DNA of 64,000 nucleotides from Apostichopus japonicus. Lineage: Eukaryota; Echinodermata; Holothuroidea; Aspidochirotida; Stichopodidae. The position numbers were made by a program, and so were the translations under genes. Each line of letters opens with the position of its first letter. The stretch's first letter is position 1. The notes beneath the pieces are model-generated. The model was not told the DNA's origin and did not search any database. It was given only the letters and a program-made list of their open reading frames with translations. Below are positions 25,693-37,268 of this stretch, in pieces. The DNA lies in assembly GCF_037975245.1 (NCBI RefSeq), contig NC_092562.1, positions 22,397,054-22,461,053 on the forward strand. Reading direction: 5' to 3'.

Positions 25693-27204
25693 TTATATAC
25701 TTTTTCACACAATGAAGATTAACCATAGAGCAAATTAATCAATGTATTTATGATTCTCAACATTTGGTCAAAAAAAAAAAAAAAAAAAAATCAATTTTTA
25801 TGTAATTTCATAGTCAACATTTTAAAAAGAAATAAACATAATTTCTCCTTTCGTTTTCATTTAGATCACTTTATTTAAATATTTCACAAGGTACATTGTA
25901 ATGGGCTTTTAGCATTGGATAGCTAGCACCGAAAAATTGATCAAATTTGATCTAAATTTACTTTGAAAAATCAAGCCTATATCTGTGCAGCATATTTTCA
26001 AACTATACAGTATTAAATACAAAACTATTAAAGGCAATATATACACAATTTGAACACTAATTATACCTTATTCGAGAAGTTCTTTTTGAAATATCAATAT
26101 GGTATATATGGATTAAGAGCCAAGCATTTAAGTTTTGTCAGAAACTGAACATTACAAACTTACAGTATGAGTATTTCTTCAAAGAAGATCGTAATTAACC
26201 TTTGATTAAGACATCCTTCTGAAGTTCTTCACCAAATGAATAAAATTGAGTGAGTAATTAATTATTCAGTCCTAAACATTTCATCTGTCAGGACACTTTG
26301 ATAATAGTTTAAGACACATATAAAAGCAAATTTTGAAATTTTTGACTTTTCGACTTTTCCTTTGACACTATACTTGAAAATGAAACTTTGCTAAACAAAC
26401 TAATGAGATCCATTGTTATGGGGTTTGACTATGGACAAGCATTGAATTTTTGTTGTTATCAATTTTAACTCAAAAAGATCCTTTAATATTATAAACTATA
26501 TATCTGAGTAAACTTAACACAACAATCCTGCAGCTCAGCATTATTGGAGTGGTTGTTTTGACTAATAGAGTTTACACCAAATGCAGGTTCTTGAGAATTT
26601 ACTTAGTTAAGATTGGCTGAAAAAGGTGGTGAGCTTGCCTGGCTGAACATCAAGAAAGGCTTCCAACAGCCTTGCTCTTTAAAGGCTTCCTACCTCATTC
26701 TATCAGTAGGTCAACAATACCAAGAGAATGGAGGAGGAACACAATGGATCCAGACCGTAAACACTCACATGCAGTATGCTTTTATCAGAATACTGGTAAA
26801 TACTTAGTTTTGTTCAAATCATCCAAAGGGGGAACTCTTTGTCTCTTTGAAGCGAGGGATTATTAACCGTTCACTTCAGCTCTAAACTTATAGACAAGTA
26901 ACTTAAATTTTCTAAAGCTTTTTACTTAGAAGCATACCTTCATTTACCATCTTATTATTATGTGGTTCAGTACACTAAATAGTACATCTCCAGATTTGTA
27001 CCTAATTTTGCCGAGCTGAAATTTGTTGAGATGTTTCACAAATTGGCATATATTACAATTGCTGCTTCCTAAATCAGGTGGTTTTGTCCATTTCAAAATT
27101 GGGCGATTTATATCCTCTTAAAGATTCATAAATTTTGTGTGTGTGTGTGTTGTTCTTCTTTGTCTTCTATTCAATAAATATCTGACCAAACCATGTACTG
27201 TATT
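25693..27204. other. AT-rich non-coding DNA
   Basis: No exon was recognised. A short (GT)n run lies near 27137-27150 beside the LINE insertion. Confidence 0.4.
25770..25790 (+). repeat. Poly(A) run of 21
   Basis: This is an uninterrupted A run. It might be the tail of a degraded retroelement on the plus strand, but no body was recognised upstream beyond the DNA element ending at 25692. Confidence 0.9.
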
Positions 27205-27865
27205 ATTCCACACATCTTTCTTCTTTCTTTCTAGCCTATTTCGCTCCACTGCAGGAGGAAGGCCTCTTCATCGATTTTCCATTTCCATCTGTCCTGTGCT
27301 CTCCTTTGCCATAGAACACCTGTAAATTCTCTGAGTTCATCTGTCCATCTTCTACTCTGCCTGCCTCTCCTTCTGACACAAGTTCTTGGGGTCCAGTTGG
27401 TAATTTTCTTTGTCCATCTGTTATCATGTTGCCTGGCCAAATGGCCGGCCCATCGCCATTTCTTGACTTTGATTTCCTTTATGATGTCTTGGACATTGGT
27501 TTTCTCTCTTAAGTTTTGGTTGGTTACTCTGTCTCTCCTTGTGACTTCAATCATGATTCTTTCCATCGCCCTCTCTGTCACTCTCAACTTCTTTTCCAGT
27601 TTTTTTGTTGTTGTCCAGGTCTCCGCACCATATGCTAGTACAGGAATTATGCACTGGTTGAAAACTTGTTTCTTCAGTGATGTTGGAAGGTCCTGGTCAC
27701 GGAAAATGAAGCTTAGTTTGCCAAATTTGACCCATGCTAGTTGGATTCTTCTGTTTACCTCTCCTGGTGTTTCATTGTTGAGGGAGATCCTTTTGCCCAA
27801 GTAGATGTAACTGTCCACCTCTTCTATCTCTATCCCCTGTACTGTAATCTGTTAATTCCACACAT
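27205..27865. repeat. 11-bp target-site duplication around the LINE
   Basis: ATTCCACACAT occurs at 27205-27215 and 27855-27865 and fixes both borders of the retrotransposed insert. Confidence 0.85.
27216..27854 (-). pseudogene. 5'-truncated RTE-like LINE, reverse transcriptase C-terminus
   Basis: A minus-strand frame of about 195 codons plus a short upstream extension (ITVQGIEIEEVDSYIYLGKR) gives the end of a non-LTR reverse transcriptase. The signs are YLGKRIS, PVLAYGAETWT, RAMERIM and KWRWAGHLAR, the C-terminal region seen in F52C9.6-type and RTE-clade elements. The polymerase core and endonuclease are missing, as expected after 5' truncation. The stop is followed at once by a short AAAG-rich tail (GCTAGAAAGAAAGAAGAAAG), also RTE-like. 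The insert is flanked by a perfect 11-bp duplication, ATTCCACACAT (27205-27215 and 27855-27865). The intact frame and perfect duplication point to a fairly recent insertion. It is a dead copy. Confidence 0.85.
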
Positions 27866-29164
27866 AACTTACTTGAATACCCATCAAACCTAACTATAAC
27901 ATATCTACTGTACAACATAGGTACAATCATTTGGCTACTCCAAACCAAGGAGTAATATAAGCTGCTTACAGTAGTTCAACTCACAAATTTTATGTACAAT
28001 TGTACACAGTAATAAGTTTAATGATGAGAGACCAATTTGGGTCTCCTGTAGTTTTCAGAAACGTTGTTATGGCTATAACATTACTCAATGATCACACATG
28101 AAGAAGATGATTTTTAATATCAGGCTAAGCCTACAACATATAATGACACCAGAGTCTATTGAGTAAAGTGCATTGAAACAGTTTATACAAGCCCTGATGT
28201 ACAACAACAAGAACAAACCCTACAAGCAGATAACACATTTGGCTGTTTGACATCTTCTTGGAACATCTGTACTTGGGCTATGTATCTTGCTTTCACACAG
28301 ACAGAAGACCAACTCATGTACTGTACACAGCTTTGATATTTATTAATAAGTACTATGAGCCAAGTGGCCGAGGTTCCTTATTTAATACTGTAATTGGGCT
28401 ACATACTGTAACTTCATGACAGAATACCTTGTCAAAACTACCTCTGTGACAGCAATTTTACAAAACCTTACATGAATGTTTGTATACCCAATAAATAAAA
28501 TTATTGTACTTGAAAGTTACAACTATAGATGCCTTCAAGTCTACACCTTTGTAAACTTGTACAGTAGGTTGAATAAAGTTGCGATACATACAGTAATTAC
28601 ACATAGTATGTTTCAGTATGTAGATTGCTCTGTCAACAATCTGGAGCACATGTACAGTGTACAGTAGGTATAAATTTAACATCAATCAGTACTACTCATT
28701 AGTGGATCACGGTCCCATCACCAGTTTGGGGTACATCTAAGTAGGTACACATAGTGTACATGTTACTGTAGACAAGGCGTCTGTAGCGGGTCACCAAGTC
28801 TTTTTTTAAGTTACTTGCAGCCTGTACACAGGTATTACATAGATGTCTCTGTGACATTTGGTAGCTCTCCAGTTGGGTCACATGTAGATACTGTAAGTAG
28901 AGAGTTTGCATCAGTAACCATGGAGACAGGTAAGGAGCATTAGACAACAACAATAATAATAATAGCCTAGAATGCTTAATTATCGCAGTATACAACACCC
29001 ACATGTCATTGTTTATTCATAAATTTTGATGTGTTTACCTTTTAAGAATTTTACTATATATACATATTACTAAATTGCTTTATTATATGTTGCTTTCATT
29101 TTCATATGATCAGTCTTGGTACTCCTTTTCATAATGATTTGCTATTTATGCTGGTTTAATAAAT
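27866..29164. other. Non-coding DNA
   Basis: One very weak minus-strand exon candidate ends at a donor near 27886 (TTCAA|GTAAGTTA); its frame reads RYVIVRFDGYS. Nothing else was seen apart from frequent TACAGTA/TGTACA words. Confidence 0.3.
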
Positions 29165-29440
29165 GACATGTGCATATGGGAGAACCTGTATGATGAATGG
29201 CTAGAACTTACACATGTATCCCATTGGGTGGCTATCCAAGAACTGTACAACTTTAGCTACAATTTGGAATCTTGAGCACGTCAGATGGGAAAACAGTGGG
29301 TTTCTCCTCCCATGTAAAACCCACCTTACAGTCCAGTTACGGACCAGCGCTCGAACCCTCAACTTCCCAGAGGCTATCTAGGCTTCGTTGCTTCTGAATA
29401 GTGACAAAGCCTATAATTCACTCAACCATAGAGCAATGGT
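29165..29440 (-). mobile_element. Possible tRNA-derived SINE
   Basis: On the minus strand an A-box-like TATGGTTGAGTG (29419-29430) is followed about 60 bases later by GGTTCGAGCGC (29347-29357), which matches the B-box core GGTTCGA but not its end. The body then contains GGTGGGTTTTACATGGGAGG and AAACCCACTG. The A-B distance is longer than in a tRNA, so the head is rearranged or the call is wrong. No target duplication was found. Confidence 0.35.
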
Positions 29441-30330
29441 TAACTTGAAGAACAAAACAATTTATAAGCAATAAACACAACACAAGTTGCTTCCCAGAAT
29501 GCAAAAACACATGACAAGGTAGTAAAACATTCATCCAATGTAGACAAGTTCTATCAATTGTAACTTTGTAAATGGGAAAGAAAACCTGTTTACCAAGAGA
29601 AAATACACACAAGAGAATACAAACCTCTTTAATTGAGATGCCATGGACTGTGTGGTGTTTTGGCACCGGGAGAAACCTCAAACATGCTCGTCTTGACTAT
29701 AATTAAAAGAGAAAATTGCCTCCGGGAAGCTCATGATACTGTACAGGTGTGTTTTGAAGATTTAATTCCAGGGGCACAAACTGGGTAACTCACGTAATTA
29801 AAGCCCTTTCCACATTTTAAGTACATCCTTCGTAAGAATTTTTTGGAACGAGATCCCTGTAACAATGATTAAGGATCAACTGACACTGTTCTATAAGGTT
29901 AAATGCTATAACAGGTATTACCTATCATAAAACTTACATGCAACAACATGGCCTGGAATTCCTTGCTAGTTAATATGAACAAAAGTGTAAGAAAACTGTT
30001 ACAATATATTTTGTTAAATCTTAGAATTTGGCTTGTTTTGTGCATCTCACTTATTTCATGTTTGATCATGACAACTAAACAGTCAACAGTTAACCATATG
30101 TATCAAGTTTTCCAATATCACAAAATTGAAAACAATGAAACTTTTTGAGTTAAAGCCAGCAAAATAGGTACAGTACAAATGCTTATAAATGGGGAGATAG
30201 GTAGCTTTACTGTAGCTGCCATGTTGAGCAAGTTGTGAACGAGTATTTGTCCTGTATTGGTCCTGACAAAAGAAGATTCTGCAAACCATGCATGCATTCA
30301 CAAGTCTATAAGTTGCAACTTTTAGCACAG

Positions 30331-30531
30331 TGATCTTTGACCCCTCCAAATTTAAGCGCCTGTTAAATTTAAAGTAAATCATGTTTAGGTAGTTCAAAGT
30401 CTGACATTCTGTACAAATAACCTTTGACCTATACCAGAAGCATGAGGGTGATTGACCTCACTAAGTTGGATTGATCAGCATAGTGAACAGTGAGTAGTCA
30501 ACCCACAGAGATATTTTTTGACCTTTGACCA
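30331..30531 (-). promoter_or_regulatory. Cluster of DR1-like nuclear receptor sites
   Basis: On the minus strand TGGTCAAAGGTCA at 30519-30531 matches the DR1 consensus AGGTCAnAGGTCA at all but the first base. AGGTCAAAGGTTA (about 30419-30431) has one mismatch, and GGGTCAAAGATCA (30331-30343) two. A fourth half-related word, AGTTCAAAGTC, lies at 30391-30401. HNF4, RXR and PPAR-type receptors bind DR1 sites. Four in 200 bases, with the three best on the same strand, is more than I would expect by chance, but I did not compute it. Confidence 0.4.
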
Positions 30532-32150
30532 GTACTCTGAGTACTGAAATGTGTTACAGTTTGAATACTGGATTGTGGATATCCACCATTGGGTGTCAGA
30601 AGCATCCAAACTCCCACTTTATGAGATACATCCAATCCAACCTACAGGTCATCACAATCAACCGCATATATCATCCATTCATGCACAGCCTTTAGTTTGG
30701 TAGCCAATTAAAGTCAATAAAATTAACTGTTTGAGATTGCCTTTTTTTGTTGCGTTTTAATCATCTTTATAACCCCTTTCAACTTCTTCATTCCCATTCA
30801 ATGCTCATTCCCTGCATATTTCTCCTATTCTCAGTCTTATCCCATCTCCTTTCTCCAGTCCCTCCACTGTTTCCCAGGCTCTTCCCGCCTCTTCTATCAC
30901 TCCTATGTCCCAGTCCTCTCCCTTTCTGTACACCCCCTCCTGTTCCTCAAGTCCTACCTTCTTAATTCCCCCCCCCCACCCCGATCCCCTTGATTACCTG
31001 TCACTCTTGCCAAATTTACACTTTCAATATTTTATGTCATACTACTGTTGACTGGTGGTGTTAAGTCCACAGTCAGCTGCTAAACAACAGCACCTTTCAT
31101 TATCCTTTCATCATTGCATTTCCCTTTGTGCTCTCACCTTAAATGTATCCTCTAAGGTTCATAAACTTTTTATGCACAATAATACATCCATAAAACAACT
31201 TGCTTTCCTTTCTTTCATAACCATCAAATCACCTTGTCCTCCTCCTCCTGAGAAGGCTCCTGGTAGCAACAGTCCAGAGCTTCCCACAAAAGACGGGAAG
31301 TATCATGGTAGAAGTTAAAGATAATTCCCCAATACACATTTGTCTTGCTGTCAAGAAGATGAACTGGATATAAACATCACAGTTTATGGTCAGGTCATAA
31401 ATTCATAAATCAGTTGGATATTCTAAATAAACTGATCTCTTTCAGACATCTCTCCAAACCCACTAAACCTTTAGAAACCAAACTGTTAAGGGCTGCTTGC
31501 CACTGCTCATACAGCAGCAGCTGTACACACAGTAACACAACCACACAAGCTACAGTAGATACATGTATTGTGTAGGAGAATAAAGGTGTAATATAACTTG
31601 TGATGAAGGGGGGATATTTTAAGTGCACAATAAAATGTTTGGTATGCATTTGCCAGGAACGATGTACAGCCACAAGACTTGTGAATAGAGTGGGAAGGTC
31701 AAATTTATGTTCCAATGACCCAGAAGGCATATATATTCATGACCAGATAATCTTAATCTTTTCTTTCCAAATTATTACAGAAATAAAAAAAAAATATTTC
31801 AGGGAGAACACCTCATCATTTTTTACATTTTTTTTTATGATATACCCCATGCTGAGCCCCACTTAAGTGAATAATACATCATAGGATCCATTACTTAGAC
31901 TTTGGAAGTGTCAGAATGGTTTAAAAATTAGTGGGTTAATGTTTACAGCTTGTATGGATCCATGTTATGTCTGAGCTGATAATTATCTGTATTGAAAATT
32001 GGAATCTCTTTTTATTTTCATTTCCCCCTGCTTCTCACAGAAGGAATCCCTTGGGCAGATCAGATAAGTCTTTGGTGACACAAACATCCAAGTCTGCTGA
32101 TCAATATTAGTCAAGTTACTGAACATTGTCATATGGGTTAATTAATCATT
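30532..32150. other. Non-coding DNA
   Basis: Pyrimidine-rich segment at about 30745-30990, including a C run near 30968. A Pro/Lys-rich open stretch at about 31225-31310 on the plus strand could be mistaken for an exon (see rejected items). Confidence 0.3.
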
Positions 32151-32335
32151 TCAGCAGAATATTGTCCAGGCAGTATTCTGAAAGCGATCATGATTGAAAA
32201 GAGCTGCCTTTTGAGATGTCAGAAGTTCTACCACACACAAAGCCTTTCCAGTCACGAAATTCAAAACCTGCATGGGGGTTCTACCCAGAAAATAACTTAT
32301 CAAATCAGGGCTGGATTTGTTGAGTTTGTTGGCTC
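32151..32335 (-). CDS. Weak candidate coding segment with stop
   Basis: After a minus-strand acceptor, CCGGTTGTTCTTAG, a frame of about 61 codons stays open to TGA at 32151-32153. It includes ANKLNKSSPDLISYFLGR and FVTGKALCVVELL. The composition is balanced and protein-like, without the low complexity of most open frames here. I recognise no family. It could be a terminal exon of a minor isoform, a decayed gene fragment or chance. No other exon could be tied to it with confidence. Confidence 0.2.
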
Positions 32336-35300
32336 CTAAGAACAACCGGAAAATTTCTTTAAAATATGGTTATTTGAACAGAAAAGTTGGTCATCCGATA
32401 CCAGCAACAATGCTATGTAATGATTGTATCTCAAATTCAATGTACGACGATACTGTTGTTTGTCCAACTGAAATATAGTCATCTGATTCTCCAATTAGCT
32501 GACAGCACTTAAAGCAGCATCTTGAGGATTCCCAATGACAAGCCTTTCCCCTACCCTACATATACTGTATACTTAAAAACAATATCTTCGTATGTATTGT
32601 CAACCATGGCCACAGTAGAGAGTAACTCTCGCACTGAAACCTTTAACTGGAAACTTGCGCACTAATTACCTTCCATCTTCACACACTGTAAGTCAACTGT
32701 GATGGAATTTAGTCCTTCAAATTGCTACCGTATCAAGCATACGTGTAGAAATAAGATTCTTTCACAGTAGCCACATGACTGTAGTCAGTGGCAACATCAG
32801 AATTTATAAAGTGGGAGGGGGGCAGGGGGGCAGGGGTTTTAGAAGGGGACAAGTTGATGTCAAGCAGACAGTTGTAGCGGGGAACATTCTGAAACGGCAA
32901 AAATGCAGGTTTGTGTAAAGTGTAAATGTCACAGGCAAATTTGGGAGACAGAAAATCTTATTTATTGGTTTACTGCTACCGACTGGGGAGGGTGAAGTAG
33001 GGGAGGCAACCATCATGGGCAAATCCCACTCCCATCTGCCCGCCCCCCCCCACCTTCATCCTATTGGTGTCACTTCTGTCTGTAGTGCGGTGCATATCTC
33101 TATTCAAAGCTTGTATATACTGTACTAGAATGCACCCAATAGGTTTGCAAACTGGCAAAAAGACAGTTTGGGTCAGCTTTTAAACTTCTGTCACTGAACA
33201 TATAGTCAAATTGTAGTGAGAAATTATGTTTGATGATAATTCCACAGACAGCTGCCATTGGCTCTCACTATATAGTTAAATTTATAAGATATAGCAGAGT
33301 AAATATGACTCCTGTAACTTACGGTCCATTAGAAATTAAAGACAACAGCCATGTTTACGGTCATTCCTTGGCGAGCACTTGCCATAACGATCAACTGTTT
33401 TATTATTTAATCAATGCTGTGTAATACCACTGAAAGCTATTATCTCAAAAAAGGAAAGGAAAAATTGATCTCCTTTCAATGGTACAACACTGAGGCATTC
33501 AATAACAGACTACTATTTTCCGTTCATTCAATTACTGCCATCGTTTGCACCACATCACTCTGTATTATCACAAGGCCAGCTGTAACCTAGATTCTATTAC
33601 ATAGCTCTAGCCTCAAGTCTGAAAACTCTTTGTTTCTTCATCTCATGGATCTGATGGAAGACAGCAAAGTTCTACCAAAGTTTCCTAGTTATGTCAGATA
33701 TGACAGGAACATGAACAGCGAGTAGAATGAGAAGAATGTTATTCACTGAATAACTTCTTTAATCTCATGAGAAATAAACTTAGATCCACGTGACAGTAGC
33801 CATTTTTTTTTGGGGGGGGGGGGAGTCTTTAATTAAATCCTTAACATCAATACTTATCTACTATACACTAGTCCTTGTTATCAGGGAGATCTCTATGGAA
33901 TGCAACCAACATACTGTCCTGATTAGAAAGCTCAAAGCTGCAAAGTATTTCCATGTTTCTTTGCCAAAAGTAATCTATATCTCGAACACAAGGGAAAATA
34001 GACTACAAACAAACATTAACTCGGTCATGCCTGGATCCTTTGGTAACTTCTACAATTTTAAGAGTAAAGTCATGACTTCATCAGCATTCAATACAATATG
34101 ACATCGCAATATATTTTAAACATGTTGTCACTCAGTTCATATAGAATTTAGGACTAAATTAGAAACAGTGCAGTAGCTATCTACGTATATACTGGCAAAT
34201 TGTTTTCCACACTAAATTATGCCCAATGACAATACTTTGCTCCCACAACACTGTATGCAAGTTTTCGTTCTATAAGAATCCCTTTCTTAGACATTGGAGC
34301 CAAACAGAACACACAGGCCCCGTACAGCTTTTAGGCCAAAGAATAATTACCCGTATTATTTGTTTACGTTTCTTCAACTAATTTGGCCAAATTGTGTTCT
34401 TGTAAAGCGCATTGAGTTTTTTTCTTGGGGGGGGGGGGGGGGAGCGCTATATAAATATCTTCAACGTATGTTGTAAACTTGCAAGGGATTTTGCTGTAAC
34501 CTGTCATGGTAGAGATACCTAGATACAACATGTATCAATCAAAGATTCTGATCATTATTTTTTATTTAAGTAAAACCAGGTTACTATTAGTTTTTATCAA
34601 ATACTATTTGCCCCCTCTTCATTTAACTCTCCTCCCCGGCCTCACTCCAATCAACAAATCCTGGACTAATGCCCATGTTCATACTGTATGGTCTAACCTC
34701 TTTAGTCATTCAGTTGCAGTGCAAATACAGTAAATACCTTTCCTTTCATTTGTTCATCTTACCATACCCAACTTGCAACTCACTTCTCCCCCTCCCCCCC
34801 CCCCCTCCCATGTATAGTTAATCCACTAATTGCTGCTGACCGACATACTTTACAGTTGATCAATTGTTGCTTTAACAAAAGTAATCAACCACATGCATCA
34901 GCAGTCTGTGTTCAAAAATTTCTTACCTTAATTTTGCTGTTCTACTTTCGTCTTTTGCATCATGTCTTTATAATTGTCTTCGGGCATATTAATCACTTAA
35001 TAACACAACCCCAAGGATCAGAGTGCAGAGCTGTGCTATTAAAAACATTAAGCACATTCAGTAATTCCAGTGAGTAAGATGTATAGATAATATGACTGGT
35101 ACTGTATAATCATGGGACTCAGACTGTCATTTAAGCCAGTGCTGAACAAGCAGTAGTTCACAGACACATGAGAATGGCCGAACATGTGCTGCAGGCGACT
35201 TTCAAATTGCTCTAGTCGAACAACAAACAGCCAATAAAACATCCGGCAAATCATAGTTGCTGTACATCCCATTGAGTGCAGGCAGGAAGAAAGTACTTTA

Positions 35301-36625
35301 ATATGCAAGTACAAACAGACTATACATGTTTACATATTATATATTTATTTGAATTGAAGTGCTCACCAATTCAAATTTTCTTTGTTTTCTTTGGATGAGA
35401 GGATGTGTAAATGATGGATGAGGATGGATGGGAGAATGAACATTTACAAATAAATTCCACTTAATATTGTAAAGCCAGTCCTGCATTCTGTGAACATGCA
35501 TATAATACTTTATCTGAAAAAAGGTTGCACAATATTTAGAAAATGCAAGATCTGTAAGACTTTTTAAGGAGTATGAAACTTGTTCTAAATCTTGTGTACA
35601 TATCAGAAATTACCTTTCTACTGTAGCACTGGCTCAACTATCCATTGCATAGTTTGACATTCAACAGTGTGCAATTTAATTAACTCCAATGGAAGCCTAC
35701 TGTATATCTAGTGAAAGGTCTGTAATATGCACCGAAGAAATATCAAATGATGAAACCTGTTTCTAATATACAACAACAAAATGACAGTAAAATTCAGAAG
35801 CAGGAAATTTTGCCATAGACTAGTTACCATACATGCTGGCCTAGACATCACGCAACTCATATTTACCGTATGGTATACAACTCCCTTACATAGCATCTGT
35901 GAAAATGTTGCAGGCTATGAATACGCTGTGAATGTCGGAAATCAATGTAAAGAAAAAGAGTGCCTAGCGAGAAAATGCAAGAATAAAACTACTGCACTTT
36001 TAACTGATTTTATTGAGCCCCTTAAATTTTGTAGAAAATATTACTTATAGATCTGGAGGACACAAGAACACGCCCCTAAGAGGCCCAATACTTGCTCACA
36101 ACTTTGATGCACCCTTGTCATAGGTTACAGTACCTTCAACAGTTACCCAATGCAATTTTATTGATAAGTTTTATTCATCTTTAAACAAATTTTTCCTTTT
36201 CCCAACCACCAGAGGGAAGTCGGCCCAACCCTGGCCAGTTCAGACTCCTGTCCCACTACAGTATGTTAACAACTCTTTACGCAATGTCGATTAACACATG
36301 TACTCAAGCTCAATGGCTGCTTTTGATGATGTATGATTATTGCACACAAAACAACATAAATAAAGAATGTGGTCAAAGGGACCACGAAAAAGTTTGCACC
36401 GGAGAAATTACTGTGCTATGATGCACATTTACCGTAGTGCTCAACTCTCAATGCACAGAGAACAAACATACTGTGAGATGAAAAATTCTTTTCAGTATCA
36501 GAGATGCAAGTTTCCCACAAAGTTCAGACAAGAGCATCAATGACGCAGTATCTCAATACTGGAAGTTTAAATTTTGATTCCTAATTTCAAATCTTTGCTC
36601 TGTCTCTACAATTATCAATATCAAT
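32336..36625. other. Non-coding DNA with G/C homopolymers
   Basis: G-rich runs near 32814-32835, 33820-33830 and 34427-34441, and C runs near 33041 and 34787-34808. A lone MITE-end-like TTAAAGCAGCATC lies at about 32514. No exon was supported; a minus-strand donor near 34927 (TTAAG|GTAAGAAA) lacks a good acceptor. Confidence 0.35.
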
Positions 36626-37268
36626 CAAGAGCGGCGGAAGCACTTTTTATCTGGGGGGCACCGACATCAAAGGGCACTTTGCAGAAATTCGATTGGACTG
36701 ATGCAGCCTTATATTGAGTACCCTTTATAACTCTTATTGTATTATCTTATTTGCGTATACACATCACTCCATCAACACCCCCCCCCCCCTCAAGGAAAAT
36801 ATGCATACTAGCACTGCAATATCCAATGTGCAAATTGGGAAACAAGGGAACAAGTTTTCTTTTGAGACAAAATGAGGCGAAATCATGCTAGTTGCTAATG
36901 TAGGAATCTTCCGAATTAGAGTTTATTTCTTGTTAATATCTTAACAATTTTTTTCCCATTCGAAATAGCTTTGAGTTTGACCCACAGAAATTCATTAAAA
37001 GTCAGGGGCGTAGCCAGGATTTGCAAAGTTGTATGCACGACTATCTTAGCGGAGCGCCACCATCGGTTGGCGCGGAGCGTACAAGAAAATTTTTGGTTTT
37101 TCAAACCCCTCAGATGGCCGGAAACGGCCCTTCCCGAGTGTTCATTCTGGTTTCCTGGCCTCTTGCTAACTTGAGACACCTCAATTTTTATGTAGAAAAA
37201 GGGCACATTTTTAATCTGGGGAAAAGTGGGGGGGGGCACGTGCCCCCCCCCCGGTTCCGCCGCCCTTG
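36626..37268. mobile_element. hAT-like non-autonomous element with perfect 8-bp TSD
   Basis: The left end reads CAAGAGCGGCGGAAGC and the right end, reversed, CAAGGGCGGCGGAACC, 14 of 16 matching. The 8 bp ATATCAAT abut both ends exactly (36618-36625 and 37269-37276). An 8-bp duplication and CA-starting ends fit hAT. No transposase frame is present. The right half (about 37043-37135) contains a core, SGAGCGCCACCAT...GGCGCGGAGCGTACAAG...GATGGCCGGAAACGGC, that is shared with the two elements at 42981-43833 and 53532-54368, although their terminal repeats differ. At 37003 a sequence CAGGGGCGTAGCCAGGAT matches the end of yet another family (see 42845), so the element may be a composite. Confidence 0.8.

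Noticed and set aside
27397-27804. 135-codon plus-strand frame
   Set aside because: It is the antisense shadow of the reverse transcriptase fragment on the minus strand.
31225-31310. Pro/Lys-rich stretch that could be a plus-strand exon with donor CATG|GTAGAAG
   Set aside because: The donor is weak, the acceptor lies in a CCT repeat, and no partner exon fits; a minus-strand reading (EPSQEEEDK) is equally open.
32787-33060. Element with CAGTGGCAACATCAG end and C-rich right side
   Set aside because: The left sequence looks like a hAT-type tip, but no inverted partner or target duplication was found.
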